A DNA stretch of 64,000 nucleotides, from assembly GCF_900590885.1 (NCBI RefSeq), contig NZ_UUON01000004.1, positions 372,001-436,000 of the forward strand, given 5' to 3'. The stretch's first letter is position 1; every line of letters starts with the position of its first letter. Shown piece after piece: positions 1 through 7,918 of the stretch. The position numbers were made by a program, and so were the translations under genes. Source of the DNA: Pseudomonas viridiflava. Its GTDB lineage: Bacteria; Pseudomonadota; Gammaproteobacteria; Pseudomonadales; Pseudomonadaceae. The notes beneath the pieces were generated by a model. That model was not told the DNA's origin. It searched no databases and saw only the letters and a list, made by a program, of their open reading frames with translations.

Positions 1-1
1 G

Positions 2-571
2 ACCATCGCCAACATCACCGGCGTATCGCAGTCGATCGAACCGACCTACCAGAACCTCTACGTGAAATCGAACCTGTCGGGCGAATTCACCGTGATCAAC
101 CCGTACCTGGTTCGCGACCTCAAAGCCCGAGGCCTGTGGGACTCGGTCATGATCAACGACCTGAAGTACTACGACGGTTCCGTGCAGCAGATCGAACGCA
201 TCCCGCAAGAGCTCAAAGAGCTTTACGCGACCGCCTTCGAAGTGGACACCAAGTGGATCGTTGACGCCGCCAGCCGTCGTCAGAAGTGGATCGACCAGGC
301 TCAGTCGCTGAACCTGTACATCGCCGGCGCCTCGGGCAAGAAGCTCGACGTGACCTACCGCATGGCTTGGTACCGTGGCCTGAAAACCACTTACTACCTC
401 CGTGCCCTGGCGGCGACCAGCACCGAGAAGTCGACCATCAACACCGGCAAGTTGAACGCTGTTTCCAGCGGCAACCATGGTGATGATTCGGTTCTCGCCG
501 CTCCAGCCGGCCCGGCGCCAGTGCCAAAAGCCTGCGCGATCGACGAGCCGGATTGCGAAGCTTGCCAGTAA
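2..571 (+). CDS. nrdA: Ribonucleotide reductase class Ia, alpha subunit, C-terminal part
   Basis: This is the last 189 codons of the large subunit of the aerobic ribonucleotide reductase, which makes deoxyribonucleotides from ribonucleoside diphosphates in the cytoplasm. The open frame runs in from the left edge, so the 5' end lies outside the window. The TYQNLYVKSNLSGEF region, the SLNLYIAG and MAWYRGLKTTYYLR motifs, and the C-terminal tail ending DEPDCEACQ (the CxxC pair that re-reduces the active site) are typical of NrdA. Two GC-rich hairpins follow the stop. The partner gene nrdB is on the same strand but starts at 39293 instead of lying next to it. Confidence 0.96.
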   Translation, partial: TIANITGVSQSIEPTYQNLYVKSNLSGEFTVINPYLVRDLKARGLWDSVMINDLKYYDGSVQQIERIPQELKELYATAFEVDTKWIVDAASRRQKWIDQAQSLNLYIAGASGKKLDVTYRMAWYRGLKTTYYLRALAATSTEKSTINTGKLNAVSSGNHGDDSVLAAPAGPAPVPKACAIDEPDCEACQ

Positions 572-609
572 GCTGAGCGCGTCCCGGGCTTGATCGCCCG
601 GGATTTAAT

Positions 610-653
610 AACCCGATAAACCCTGGATACAGTTGGGTTTATCGGGTTTTTTA
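610..653 (+). terminator. Rho-independent terminator of nrdA
   Basis: A 14-bp inverted repeat (AACCCGATAAACCC at 610-623 with its complement at 635-648) is followed by a run of T. A second, shorter hairpin (CCCGGGC/GCCCGGG) lies just before it at about 584-603. Confidence 0.85.
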
Positions 654-662
654 TTGCCTGCA

Positions 663-1760
663 TCAAACCAAGGCAAATGCCTCGGCGCCAGCCGGTGGCT
701 GCCCGCCTCGCTTGCCCCACATTTCTTCTCGCCCACCGATGACTGCCAGGGAATGTCCACCCCATTCGCCCTGAATCATCACCTGGTGACTGACAACACC
801 AAGCTGTCCGCTCGCCAACTCTGACGCAGTGGTTTTTCGCATGTGGCCGCTGAGCCCCAGTCGCATCAGCCCCTCGCCACCGTCCTCACCGTCGTTGAGG
901 CTTTGCAACGCAGCAGTAAAACTCTGCCGGGCATAACCGTCGTTGTTCTCGTTCTGCGCGCGCTTGGCGCTCACAGCAAACAGAAAGTTGGCATCGGTCA
1001 GCATGGCCGGGTTATCGCCCTCGAAGCGTGCCTGCTCTGCTGCCTGTTTCACTTCAGCCTGACTCAAGTGAAGCCGGCAGCCATCGCGCATTTGCACATC
1101 AAAGCCATCCCCCGCCGCTTTCACCTCCTTGAAAATATCCGTGGGTTTCTGGCCAAACTTCATCATTGCCGCCTTGATGGCTGAAACCGTGACGCAGTTA
1201 CCATCCGGCCCCTGCTTGAAACCTGACCAGATATTGCCGTCCTCTCGACCCATGCCGGGTTTTTTCCCGGGCTCACTGTTGTCTGGCCTGTAGTGATGGT
1301 AATTGGCCCCCTTGGTCAAGGGCTTGTTGCTCATGGACTCCGCAGGGCGATTGCGGCTTGGGTTAACCCTGCCGCTGTTGCCGCCATCACCAACGCCGCC
1401 GCGCCCCGGCGATGGTTGCGGAGCAGGCGATGGCGAAGGTTCATCGCCTGGAAAAAGGTCCGGAAACAGCCGCCTCAACAGCGCAAGCCAGCTCTGGGCT
1501 ATCTCTTTGTTTATTTGTTCGAGAATCTCCTTGAACCGGGTATCCCCCAACTCCATGCGCTTTCCATTCAGCTTGTCGCGCAGGTCCCGGGCAGTCTGGT
1601 TCCTGGAGGTTCTTTCGGCATCATCGAGTTCGCCGAGAAGCTTTTTAACGTCGTCCTTATCAGAACTTATGCGCTCTTTGGACGCCACTGAAGGGCTGAC
1701 ACCCCACAGGCCCGCCCCACTCCCACCGACCCCATGGCCGGACACCGACGAATTCCACAT
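663..1760 (-). CDS. Hypothetical protein with a papain-like Q-x5-C...H pattern
   Basis: This 365-residue protein is not one I can name. Its N-terminus is Ser/Gly-rich with no hydrophobic signal. Residues of about 35-95 are charged and probably helical, then comes a Pro/Ser/Gly linker (about 105-140). The C-terminal half contains QGPDGNC at about 185-191 at the head of a predicted helix, and GGHSLAVIGG near residue 340. The Gln-to-Cys spacing (Q-x5-C) equals the oxyanion-Gln/nucleophile-Cys spacing of papain-fold peptidases, and the later His fits the second catalytic residue. A GGAG lies nine bases before the ATG. The gene is convergent with nrdA and follows flgE on the same strand behind a terminator, so it probably has its own promoter. 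Peptidase or secreted-effector roles are inference. Confidence 0.6.
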   Translation of the reverse strand: MWNSSVSGHGVGGSGAGLWGVSPSVASKERISSDKDDVKKLLGELDDAERTSRNQTARDLRDKLNGKRMELGDTRFKEILEQINKEIAQSWLALLRRLFPDLFPGDEPSPSPAPQPSPGRGGVGDGGNSGRVNPSRNRPAESMSNKPLTKGANYHHYRPDNSEPGKKPGMGREDGNIWSGFKQGPDGNCVTVSAIKAAMMKFGQKPTDIFKEVKAAGDGFDVQMRDGCRLHLSQAEVKQAAEQARFEGDNPAMLTDANFLFAVSAKRAQNENNDGYARQSFTAALQSLNDGEDGGEGLMRLGLSGHMRKTTASELASGQLGVVSHQVMIQGEWGGHSLAVIGGREEMWGKRGGQPPAGAEAFALV

Positions 1761-1900
1761 ACCGACCCACTCCGTAATAAAAAGATCTGCTTTCTCGGTC
1801 GGATAAGTGGAAAGAAAGCCATGGTCGGTTCCAACGTTGAGTTGTCATCTCCCGCCCTCGCGCTGCGTGGGAAAAGTCCGGGCGCGCATATGAAGCCCAC

Positions 1901-1926
1901 AAAAAAGCCCCTCTTTCGAGGGGCTT
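1901..1926 (-). terminator. Terminator of flgBCDE
   Basis: The inverted repeat AAGCCCCTC/GAGGGGCTT with a four-base loop is followed on the minus strand by six T. It lies 19 bases beyond the flgE stop. Confidence 0.85.
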
Positions 1927-1945
1927 CTTGTGCAGCCTTACAGCA

Positions 1946-3250
1946 TCAGGTCATCTGAATGATGGTCTGCATGATGGTGCTCTGGGTGGAGATGGTCTTG
2001 GCGTTCGCCTGGTAGTTGCTCTGGGCCTTGATCAGGTCCACCAGCTCGTTGGTCAGGTTGACGTTGGAGTTCTCCAGGGAGTTGGCCACGATCGAACCCA
2101 GGGTACCGGCTTGCGGGGTGTCGTAACCCGGCTGGCCCGAGGCGAAGGTCTCTCTCCAGGTAGTACCGCCCGCTGGCTGCAGGCCTTGTTCGTTGTTGAA
2201 GCTGGCCAGGGAGATCTGGCCGATGGCCTTGCTCTGCTGGTTGCTGAAGGTCGCGAACAGTACGCCGTTGCCATCGATTTTCAGGCCGGTGATCTGGCCA
2301 GTGGCGTAGCCATCGGTGACCGGCGGGTTGCGATAGCTGGCCGAGTTGTACTGGGTAACGTTGCCCATGTTGACGGCGATGTCCGGCGCGGTCGCATCGT
2401 TTGGCGCCCACACGCCGCCGGTGACCGAACCTGGCACCCAGTCTTTGAGCGTCAGGGTCGTGCCGGCCACGTCGGCGCCGGCCACGTCCTTGAGCTTGCC
2501 CGCGCCATCAAAGGTCAGGGTCACTGCAGGAGGCATCCCGGTGCCCGTGGTGGTAGGCAGCGAGCCGTCAAGGTTACGGCCATCGATCAACGTGTAGGAT
2601 TTCCACTCGTTGGCATCGCTTTTCACCATGTACTGCACCATGGCGTGGGAGTTGCCCTGGTCGTCATACAGCGTGGTGCTGTACTGGGTGGTAAAAGTAC
2701 TGGTGTCAGCTGGGTTGAATATTTTGGTGGTCTGATCGATCACCAACTCCGAGGAGTTCAGGTTGCTGGTGGAATCGACTTTGGTGGACGCCTTGGGTGG
2801 CAGGTTCGACAGGTTCAGTTGCAGGTCAACCAGACCGCCCTTGATGATCTTGCCGTCGTCATCCGCAGCGTAACCTTGCAGGCGCGAAGTACCGGTGTTG
2901 TTGGTGATGTAGCCATCTTTATCCGCACGGAAAGCACCGCTGCGGGTGTACTCCAGCGAACCGTCGCTGCCTTTCTGTACGAAGAAGCCACCGCCCTGGA
3001 TCGCCATGTCCAGAATGCCGCCGCTGCCATTCACGTCACCTTGGGTGAACTGCTGCGACACGGCCGCCAGGTTCACACCGTTGCCGATGCTGTTCTGGCC
3101 GGTGCCCAGCTTGGACGCCGCGTAGATGTCGGCGAATTCCGCACGGGACGATTTGAAGCCCGTGGTCGCGACGTTGGCGATGTTGTTACCGGTCACGTCC
3201 AGCTGTTTGTTGGCCGCATAGAGACCGCTAAGGCCGATATTAAAAGACAT
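1946..3250 (-). CDS. flgE: Flagellar hook protein FlgE
   Basis: FlgE polymerises outside the cell into the flexible hook that joins rod to filament. The 434-residue product opens with MSFNIGLSGLYAANKQLDV and NNIANVATTGFKSSR, the rod/hook family N-terminal helix, and ends with the matching C-terminal helix (SNVNLTNELVDLIKAQSNYQ). The middle carries the FlgE D2 region. It is the last gene of flgBCDE and a strong terminator follows. The flgFGHIJKL genes that often continue this operon are absent here: the next gene on the strand is the unrelated 663-1760 protein. Expression is probably sigma-54 dependent from the promoter before flgB. Confidence 0.97.
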   Translation of the reverse strand: MSFNIGLSGLYAANKQLDVTGNNIANVATTGFKSSRAEFADIYAASKLGTGQNSIGNGVNLAAVSQQFTQGDVNGSGGILDMAIQGGGFFVQKGSDGSLEYTRSGAFRADKDGYITNNTGTSRLQGYAADDDGKIIKGGLVDLQLNLSNLPPKASTKVDSTSNLNSSELVIDQTTKIFNPADTSTFTTQYSTTLYDDQGNSHAMVQYMVKSDANEWKSYTLIDGRNLDGSLPTTTGTGMPPAVTLTFDGAGKLKDVAGADVAGTTLTLKDWVPGSVTGGVWAPNDATAPDIAVNMGNVTQYNSASYRNPPVTDGYATGQITGLKIDGNGVLFATFSNQQSKAIGQISLASFNNEQGLQPAGGTTWRETFASGQPGYDTPQAGTLGSIVANSLENSNVNLTNELVDLIKAQSNYQANAKTISTQSTIMQTIIQMT

Positions 3251-3281
3251 GTTTCTCTCCCTCTGCCGTATTTAGCCGGCT

Positions 3282-4001
3282 CTATGTACCGATAGTCTGG
3301 ATTTGCGACAGCTTGACGCTGCCCATGCCGCCGGCAAGGTTCAGCACCATTTCGCCGCCGGTCTTGCTCAAAGTCACGCTGGTGACGGTGGCCGGCAACG
3401 AAGTGGCCAGGGCTACCGCGTCGCCCTTGTCATTCTTGGTGGTGGCCGCGAAGGTGTAGGTGCCGGCGGGGGCAACCTCGCCTGCGTCGTTCTTGCCATC
3501 CCAGATAAAGTCAGAGTTGCCAGCGCTCTGGGCGCCCATGTCGATGGTGCGTACCACGTTGCCGTCTTTGTCGGTGATCTTGATCGCGACGTTACCGGTC
3601 GCCGACGTCACCGCCACCGAACCGGTCATGCTCTTGCTCGTGTCCACCAGGGCCTTGTCGGTCTGGGTGATGATCGAACGGCCTACCAGCGACGACGCCT
3701 GCAATGCTTGCGAGGAGCTGAAGTTGCTGGAGATCGCATTCACCGAGTCATTCAGGGTGTTGATGCCTTCCAGGCTGCTGAACTGTGCCAACTGAGCCAC
3801 GAACGCGCCGTTGTCCTGAGGCGACAGCGGGTCCTGGTTTTTCAGCTGGGTTACCAGCAATTGCAGGAACGCGTCCTTGCCCAGCGACTGACTGCCGGTG
3901 GCGGCAGTGGCAACGCTGGAGACGTTGTCTGTGGCGGTCTTGACCTTGGTATTGAAAAGGTCCTGGACTGCCGTGTTGGTAGAAGTATCAACGATGGCCA
4001 T
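3282..4001 (-). CDS. flgD: Flagellar hook assembly scaffold FlgD
   Basis: FlgD caps the growing hook and is needed for FlgE polymerisation. The 239-residue product has the conserved N-terminal QSLGKDAFLQLLVTQLKNQDPLSPQDN (about residues 37-63, where the family signature is FLxLLxxQLxNQDPLxP), then a FlgD Ig-like domain with the FIWDGKNDAGEVAPAGTYTF pattern at about 165-184. It sits between flgC and flgE with gaps of 16 and 31 bases, in line with one transcript. Confidence 0.97.
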   Translation of the reverse strand: MAIVDTSTNTAVQDLFNTKVKTATDNVSSVATAATGSQSLGKDAFLQLLVTQLKNQDPLSPQDNGAFVAQLAQFSSLEGINTLNDSVNAISSNFSSSQALQASSLVGRSIITQTDKALVDTSKSMTGSVAVTSATGNVAIKITDKDGNVVRTIDMGAQSAGNSDFIWDGKNDAGEVAPAGTYTFAATTKNDKGDAVALATSLPATVTSVTLSKTGGEMVLNLAGGMGSVKLSQIQTIGT

Positions 4002-4017
4002 TATTTGGCGCCCCTTA

Positions 4018-4470
4018 TCACTGACCCAGGGTCAGGACCTTCTGCATCATGGTTTTGGCGGTGTTCATCATTTCCGCGTTGGTCTGGAACGAGCGGCTGG
4101 CGGAGATCATGTCAGCCATTTCCTCGACCACGTTGACGTTCGGGTAGTACACGTAGCCTTTTTCGTTCGCTGCAGGGTGGTTCGGCTCGTAGCGCGCTTC
4201 CAGATTGCTCTGGTCTTCCACCACGCCGAGGACCTGCACGCCTTGGCCGGCGGCATCCTGGTTCTGGAACAGCGAACTGCCGCTACCGCTCTGCCCCGCC
4301 TGGCCGTCCTGGAACATGGTGGCGAACACCGGGTGGCGTGCGCGGTAGGTCTGGTCAATGCTCGACGACACGGTCTCGGCGTTGGCGATGTTACTGGCGA
4401 CGGTGTTCAAACGCGTGGTCTGCGCGCTCATGCCACTGCCGGCAATATTAAAAACACTGGCTAGGGACAT
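4018..4470 (-). CDS. flgC: Flagellar basal-body rod protein FlgC
   Basis: This is a proximal rod component of 150 residues, the usual size. The N-terminal SGMSAQTTRLNTVASNIANAET and the C-terminal EMADMISASRSFQTNAEMMNTAKTM helices are the paired rod-family segments. Only three bases separate it from flgB, so translation is probably coupled. The protein is exported by the flagellar type III apparatus and has no Sec signal. Confidence 0.97.
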   Translation of the reverse strand: MSLASVFNIAGSGMSAQTTRLNTVASNIANAETVSSSIDQTYRARHPVFATMFQDGQAGQSGSGSSLFQNQDAAGQGVQVLGVVEDQSNLEARYEPNHPAANEKGYVYYPNVNVVEEMADMISASRSFQTNAEMMNTAKTMMQKVLTLGQ

Positions 4471-4473
4471 GGC

Positions 4474-4881
4474 TTATTCTCCACGCAGGGCTGACATCAG
4501 CCCTTTGAATTTGCTGTTGAGCAGGGTAAAGCTGGCCTGGAAGTTCACCGAGTTCTCGGCGTAGGCCGATTGCTCCAGTTGGGCGTCCACGGTGTTCTGG
4601 TCGATCGACGGTTGCATCGGCGTGCGATACAGCAACGACTCATCACCACTGCTCAGGCCTTGCGCTTCGATATGACGGCTGTTGGTCATGTTCAAGGCGA
4701 AGGTGCCGTTCTTGGTCTTGTCCTGCTGTGCAGCGAGCACGGCGGAGAAGTCCAGGTCCCGAGCCTTGTAGTTCGGGGTGTCGGCGTTGGCAATGTTGTT
4801 GGCCAGGACTTCGGCACGCTGGGCGCGGAAGCCCAGGGCTTGTTCGTGGATACCGAGCGCTTTATCGAAGCTGATGCTCAT
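4474..4881 (-). CDS. flgB: Flagellar basal-body rod protein FlgB
   Basis: First gene of the flgBCDE transcript; 135 residues. FlgB is a rod subunit at the base of the flagellar axial structure. It shows the N-terminal LGFRAQRAEVLANNIANADTPNYKARDLDF motif and the C-terminal NSVNFQASFTLLNSKFKGLMSALRGE helix of the family. A close match to the sigma-54 consensus lies about 45-60 bases upstream, consistent with the FleQ/FleR-RpoN hierarchy known for Pseudomonas flagellar genes. Confidence 0.97.
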   Translation of the reverse strand: MSISFDKALGIHEQALGFRAQRAEVLANNIANADTPNYKARDLDFSAVLAAQQDKTKNGTFALNMTNSRHIEAQGLSSGDESLLYRTPMQPSIDQNTVDAQLEQSAYAENSVNFQASFTLLNSKFKGLMSALRGE

Positions 4882-4923
4882 GGCGGAAACCTTTAGGCTG
4901 ACCTGCTTTTCGTAACAAGGTCA

Positions 4924-4941
4924 TAGCAAGGCGCATGCCAG
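4924..4941 (-). promoter_or_regulatory. Sigma-54 promoter of flgBCDE
   Basis: On the minus strand the sequence reads CTGGCATGCGCCTTGCTA, against the consensus TGGCACG-N4-TTGCW. The GG and GC doublets have the required 10-base spacing. Transcription would start near 4914, leaving a leader of about 33 bases before flgB. Activation by FleQ or FleR is inferred from known Pseudomonas flagellar regulation. Confidence 0.82.
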
Positions 4942-5077
4942 TTTTCGCGAGGCCCGTAATTCAAGGGTTTGCCGGGTGTTTGCCGCCGGCAATGCCAGAA
5001 AAGCGGCAAGCGGTTTCCGCGTAGCGCCAGTAAAGCGGCAATGGGGAGTTGCCGCTTTCCGAAGGATTGCCGCAAAT

Positions 5078-5115
5078 AAAAATGTGGGAGGGGGCTTGCC
5101 CCCTCCCACATTTTT
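5078..5115. repeat. REP palindrome (fused pair), probable terminator of cheR
   Basis: A near-perfect palindrome with the GTGGGAGGGGGCTTGCCCCC core, flanked by AAAAA and TTTTT, so it could end transcription in either direction. The two REP halves meet directly without the usual spacer of a REPIN. It sits between the cheR stop and the flgB promoter. Confidence 0.9.
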
Positions 5116-5128
5116 GACTGCGTACGGG

Positions 5129-5956
5129 TTACTTGGCCTGGTAAATGATCCCCGGGCTGCATTGCACCATCTGGTAGTGATCCGGCAGGCCGTTCAGCGC
5201 TTCGGAAGCACCGAGGAACAAGTAACCGCCGCGCTTGAGCGTGCCGTGGATGCGCAACAGGATGTCTTTCTTCACCTCGGCCGAGAAGTAGATCAGCACG
5301 TTGCGGCAGAACACCATGTCGAACTTGCCCAGGCTGGCGTAGCTGTCGAGCAGGTTGAACGAGCGAAACTCCACGCGGCTCTTGATCGGCGCCTTGACCG
5401 CCCAACGCCCCGCCCCTTTCGGGTCGAAGTAACGTTGCAGGCGTTCCTGGGACAAACCACGGCCCAGGGCCAGGCTGTCGTACTCGCCGGTCTTGCAGTT
5501 GGTGAGCATCGTGCCGGACAGGTCGGTGGCCACGATTTGCGCGCCGGCCTTGAGCTGGCCCATGTTGGTCCGTTCGAATTCGTCGATGGACATCGAAATC
5601 GAATAGGGTTCCTGCCCCGAGGAGCACGCCGCCGACCAGATACGCAGACGCTGGCCCGGGCTGGCCTTGATGGCCTCGGGCAAGACTTTGCTCTTGAGCA
5701 CTTCAAAGGGGTAGGTATCACGAAACCACAGGGTTTCGTTGGTGGTCATGGCATCGACCACCATTTCCTTGAGCCCACTGCGCGGCTGGCCCTGGATACG
5801 CTGAACCAGCTCACCCAAAGACTTGATGCCCTGCTGTTCCATCAGTTTGTTGAGACGGCTGGATACCAGGTACTGCTTGTTTTCACCGAGCAATATGCCA
5901 CAGGCTTTTTCCAGGAAGACCCGGAACTGTTCAAAATCCAAATTACCCGTAGACAA
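5129..5956 (-). CDS. cheR: Chemotaxis protein methyltransferase CheR
   Basis: CheR transfers methyl groups from SAM to glutamates of chemoreceptors and so sets adaptation. In this 275-residue protein the N-terminal helical domain covers about residues 8-75, TTNETLWFRD (71-80) joins the domains, the SAM-binding SAACSSGQEPYS is at 108-119, and FCRNVLIYF at 216-224 is the conserved motif of the family. The start is a TTG codon preceded by GAGGCGG at a good distance; no in-frame ATG lies nearby. It is 42 bases downstream of cheV and probably cotranscribed. A receptor-tethering C-terminal extension is absent. Confidence 0.96.
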   Translation of the reverse strand: MSTGNLDFEQFRVFLEKACGILLGENKQYLVSSRLNKLMEQQGIKSLGELVQRIQGQPRSGLKEMVVDAMTTNETLWFRDTYPFEVLKSKVLPEAIKASPGQRLRIWSAACSSGQEPYSISMSIDEFERTNMGQLKAGAQIVATDLSGTMLTNCKTGEYDSLALGRGLSQERLQRYFDPKGAGRWAVKAPIKSRVEFRSFNLLDSYASLGKFDMVFCRNVLIYFSAEVKKDILLRIHGTLKRGGYLFLGASEALNGLPDHYQMVQCSPGIIYQAK

Positions 5957-5998
5957 TGGTACCGCCTCTTAAATCGTGTGACCGCCAGGGAAAACCCC

Positions 5999-6931
5999 CT
6001 AGCCGTGATCTGCAGCCTTGATCCGGTCGACTACCCGGTTCGCCAGGTCATCAGGGCGGAATTTGGCCAGGAAGTCATCAGCACCGACCTTCTTGACCAT
6101 CGCCTGATTGAACACACCCGACAACGAAGTATGCAGGATGATATGCAATTTTTGCATGCGTGGATCGTTGCGTATCTCGGCCGTGAGGGTGTAGCCATCC
6201 ATTTCCGGCATCTCGATGTCGGAGATCATCATCAAGAATTCTTCTTCCGGCTTCTTGCCGTCATCCACCAGCTTGCGCAAGTAGTCCAGCGCCTGGCGGC
6301 CGTCGTTGAGGGCCACCACTTCCACGCCGACGGTTTGCAGGCAACGGGTCACCTGTTTGCGCGCCACCGAGGAGTCATCCACGGTCAACACTCGCAGGGA
6401 GATGGCCTTGTGCGCCGTTTCGGCATCCACCACACCCACGGAAATCGATTCCGAGGTGGGCGCCACTTCGGCGAGGATCTTCTCTACGTCGATGATTTCC
6501 ACCAACTGGTTATCCACCCGCGTCACGGCCGTGAGGTAGTGATCGCGGCCGGTGCCCTTGGGCGGCGGATGGATCTCTTCCCAGTTCATGTTGACGATGC
6601 GTTCCACCGAGCGCACCAGGAAACCCTGGGTCTTGGTGTTGTATTCGGTAATGATCACAAACGGGTTTTCACGGTCCTGCAACGGCGCCGAACCGGTGGC
6701 CAGGGCCAGGTCGAGAATCGGGATGGTCGCGCCTCGGATGTTGGCGACGCCACACACCACAGGGCTGGACTTGGGCATGATCGTCAGCTTGGGGCATTGC
6801 AGCACTTCCCGCACCTTGAACACGTTGATGCCATATAGCTGCTTGCCATCCAGGCGAAAAAGCAACAACTCCAGGCGATTCTGCCCTACCAGCTGTGTGC
6901 GCTGGTTTACTGAATCCATTACACCTGCCAT
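5999..6931 (-). CDS. cheV: Chemotaxis coupling protein CheV (CheW-receiver fusion)
   Basis: CheV links chemoreceptors to the CheA kinase and has its own phosphorylatable receiver. Residues of about 15-160 form the CheW-like domain (KVREVLQCPKLTIMPKSSPVVCGVANIRGATIPILDLA region); residues of about 178-305 form the receiver, with the acidic pair at 185-186, the phosphoacceptor Asp 238 in SDIEMPEMDG, and a conserved Lys in DDFLAKF. A TAGGAG lies seven bases before the ATG. The gene diverges from flgA across an 81-bp gap. With cheR it forms the cheV-cheR pair found next to flgA in other pseudomonads. Confidence 0.96.
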   Translation of the reverse strand: MAGVMDSVNQRTQLVGQNRLELLLFRLDGKQLYGINVFKVREVLQCPKLTIMPKSSPVVCGVANIRGATIPILDLALATGSAPLQDRENPFVIITEYNTKTQGFLVRSVERIVNMNWEEIHPPPKGTGRDHYLTAVTRVDNQLVEIIDVEKILAEVAPTSESISVGVVDAETAHKAISLRVLTVDDSSVARKQVTRCLQTVGVEVVALNDGRQALDYLRKLVDDGKKPEEEFLMMISDIEMPEMDGYTLTAEIRNDPRMQKLHIILHTSLSGVFNQAMVKKVGADDFLAKFRPDDLANRVVDRIKAADHG

Positions 6932-6985
6932 GCCCAGACTCCTACGCTAAAACCTATAAGGGTGCGACGCGCACCCAGCACTAAA

Positions 6986-7001
6986 CGGCACGAGCTTTGC
7001 T
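6986..7001 (+). promoter_or_regulatory. Sigma-54 promoter candidate of flgA
   Basis: CGGCACGAGCTTTGCT matches the sigma-54 consensus, with GG at 6987-6988 and GC at 6999-7000. The predicted start site falls at about 7012, one base before the ATG used here for flgA. Either the message is leaderless or translation starts further inside. Confidence 0.65.
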
Positions 7002-7012
7002 ATTTACCCATC

Positions 7013-7777
7013 ATGGATATTAAAACGACAGTTTCCCGACGCTTACGATTCCCACGATACCGCAGATTGCTCTGCGCCTGCGTGGCGCTGCTGGCTGCGA
7101 GCCTGGGAGCCACGGCCCGCGCAGACAACGTCACCTTGCCTGATCTACTTATCGGCGTCACCCAAGGCTTTCTTGAGTTCACTGTAGAAGATTATCTGGC
7201 GACCACCCAGACTCCCGGGCGTTATGAAATCCAGGTCAACCAGCTGGACCCCCGCCTGCGCATGCCAATGTGCGACAAGGAATTGACAGCCACCCTGGAA
7301 AGCCCGGCCCAGCCGATTGGGCGCGTAACGGTAAAGGTACGCTGTGAAGGCGCCTCGCCCTGGACGGTGTTCGTGCCGGCCCAGGTCAAGCTGTTCCGTG
7401 ATGTGGTGGTGGTTGCCCGCCCGATGAAACGCACCGGCATCATCGGTTTCGAGGACGTGGTACTGCGCGAACGCGACATCAGCATGATCAATCAGGGCTA
7501 CCTGACATCCCTGGACCAGGCCGTCGGGCAGAAATTGACCCGACCAGTGGTCACCGATCAGGTCGTCACTCTGGTTCAACTAGAGCAGGCGGAAGTGATT
7601 CGCAAGGGTGACCAGGTGGTGATTTCCGCCAGCAGCGGCGGCCTGCATGTGAAGATGCCGGGCGAAGCGCTGTCCAACGGTGGCATGAGCGAGCAGATTC
7701 GGGTCAAGAACCTCAACTCCAATCGCGTGATCAAGGCCCGGGTTACAGCGCCGGGCCAAGTGGAGGTCGCCTTATAG
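7013..7777 (+). CDS. flgA: Flagellar P-ring assembly chaperone FlgA
   Basis: FlgA is a periplasmic chaperone that helps FlgI form the P ring. The 254-residue product begins with a basic segment, a hydrophobic stretch (LLCACVALLAASLG) and a likely signal-peptidase site at ARA/DN, about residue 37. The SAF-like C-terminal region (VVARPMKRTGIIGFEDVVLRERDIS, then PVVTDQVVTLVQLEQAEVIRKGDQVVI) is typical of the family. I chose the ATG at 7013 because an upstream GTG (6962) would add 17 residues before the signal peptide; a shorter start is possible given the promoter position. flgM follows from its own promoter. Confidence 0.93.
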   Translation: MDIKTTVSRRLRFPRYRRLLCACVALLAASLGATARADNVTLPDLLIGVTQGFLEFTVEDYLATTQTPGRYEIQVNQLDPRLRMPMCDKELTATLESPAQPIGRVTVKVRCEGASPWTVFVPAQVKLFRDVVVVARPMKRTGIIGFEDVVLRERDISMINQGYLTSLDQAVGQKLTRPVVTDQVVTLVQLEQAEVIRKGDQVVISASSGGLHVKMPGEALSNGGMSEQIRVKNLNSNRVIKARVTAPGQVEVAL

Positions 7778-7854
7778 ACCACTGGTATCGGACGCCGGCT
7801 TTTCCTACACTGTCGACTGGGCGCCGGCCTGTGCAGTTTATTGTCAATTGCGCC

Positions 7855-7881
7855 TAAAGTTTGTCCGGGTATGGCCGAAAA
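7855..7881 (+). promoter_or_regulatory. Sigma-28 (FliA) promoter of flgM
   Basis: TAAAGTTT at 7855-7862, an 11-base spacer, then GCCGAAAA at 7874-7881. This differs from the FliA consensus TAAAGTTT-N11-GCCGATAA at one base. It leaves a leader of about 30 bases with AGAGG before flgM, which fits the known FliA-dependent late expression of flgM. Confidence 0.9.
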
Positions 7882-7918
7882 CATGGCAAGCGTCCAAATA
7901 CCCAGAGGTTTTTTTATC

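Noticed and set aside
1928..3295. Long plus-strand frame opposite flgE
   Set aside because: Antisense shadow of a clear flgE gene, with His/Val/Gly-rich low-quality protein.
6932..7012. Possible sigma-28 promoter for cheV on the minus strand (TAAA...GCCGTTTA)
   Set aside because: The spacing is about two bases short of the FliA consensus and the -10 is poor. The FliA dependence of cheVR known elsewhere is not enough to call it here.
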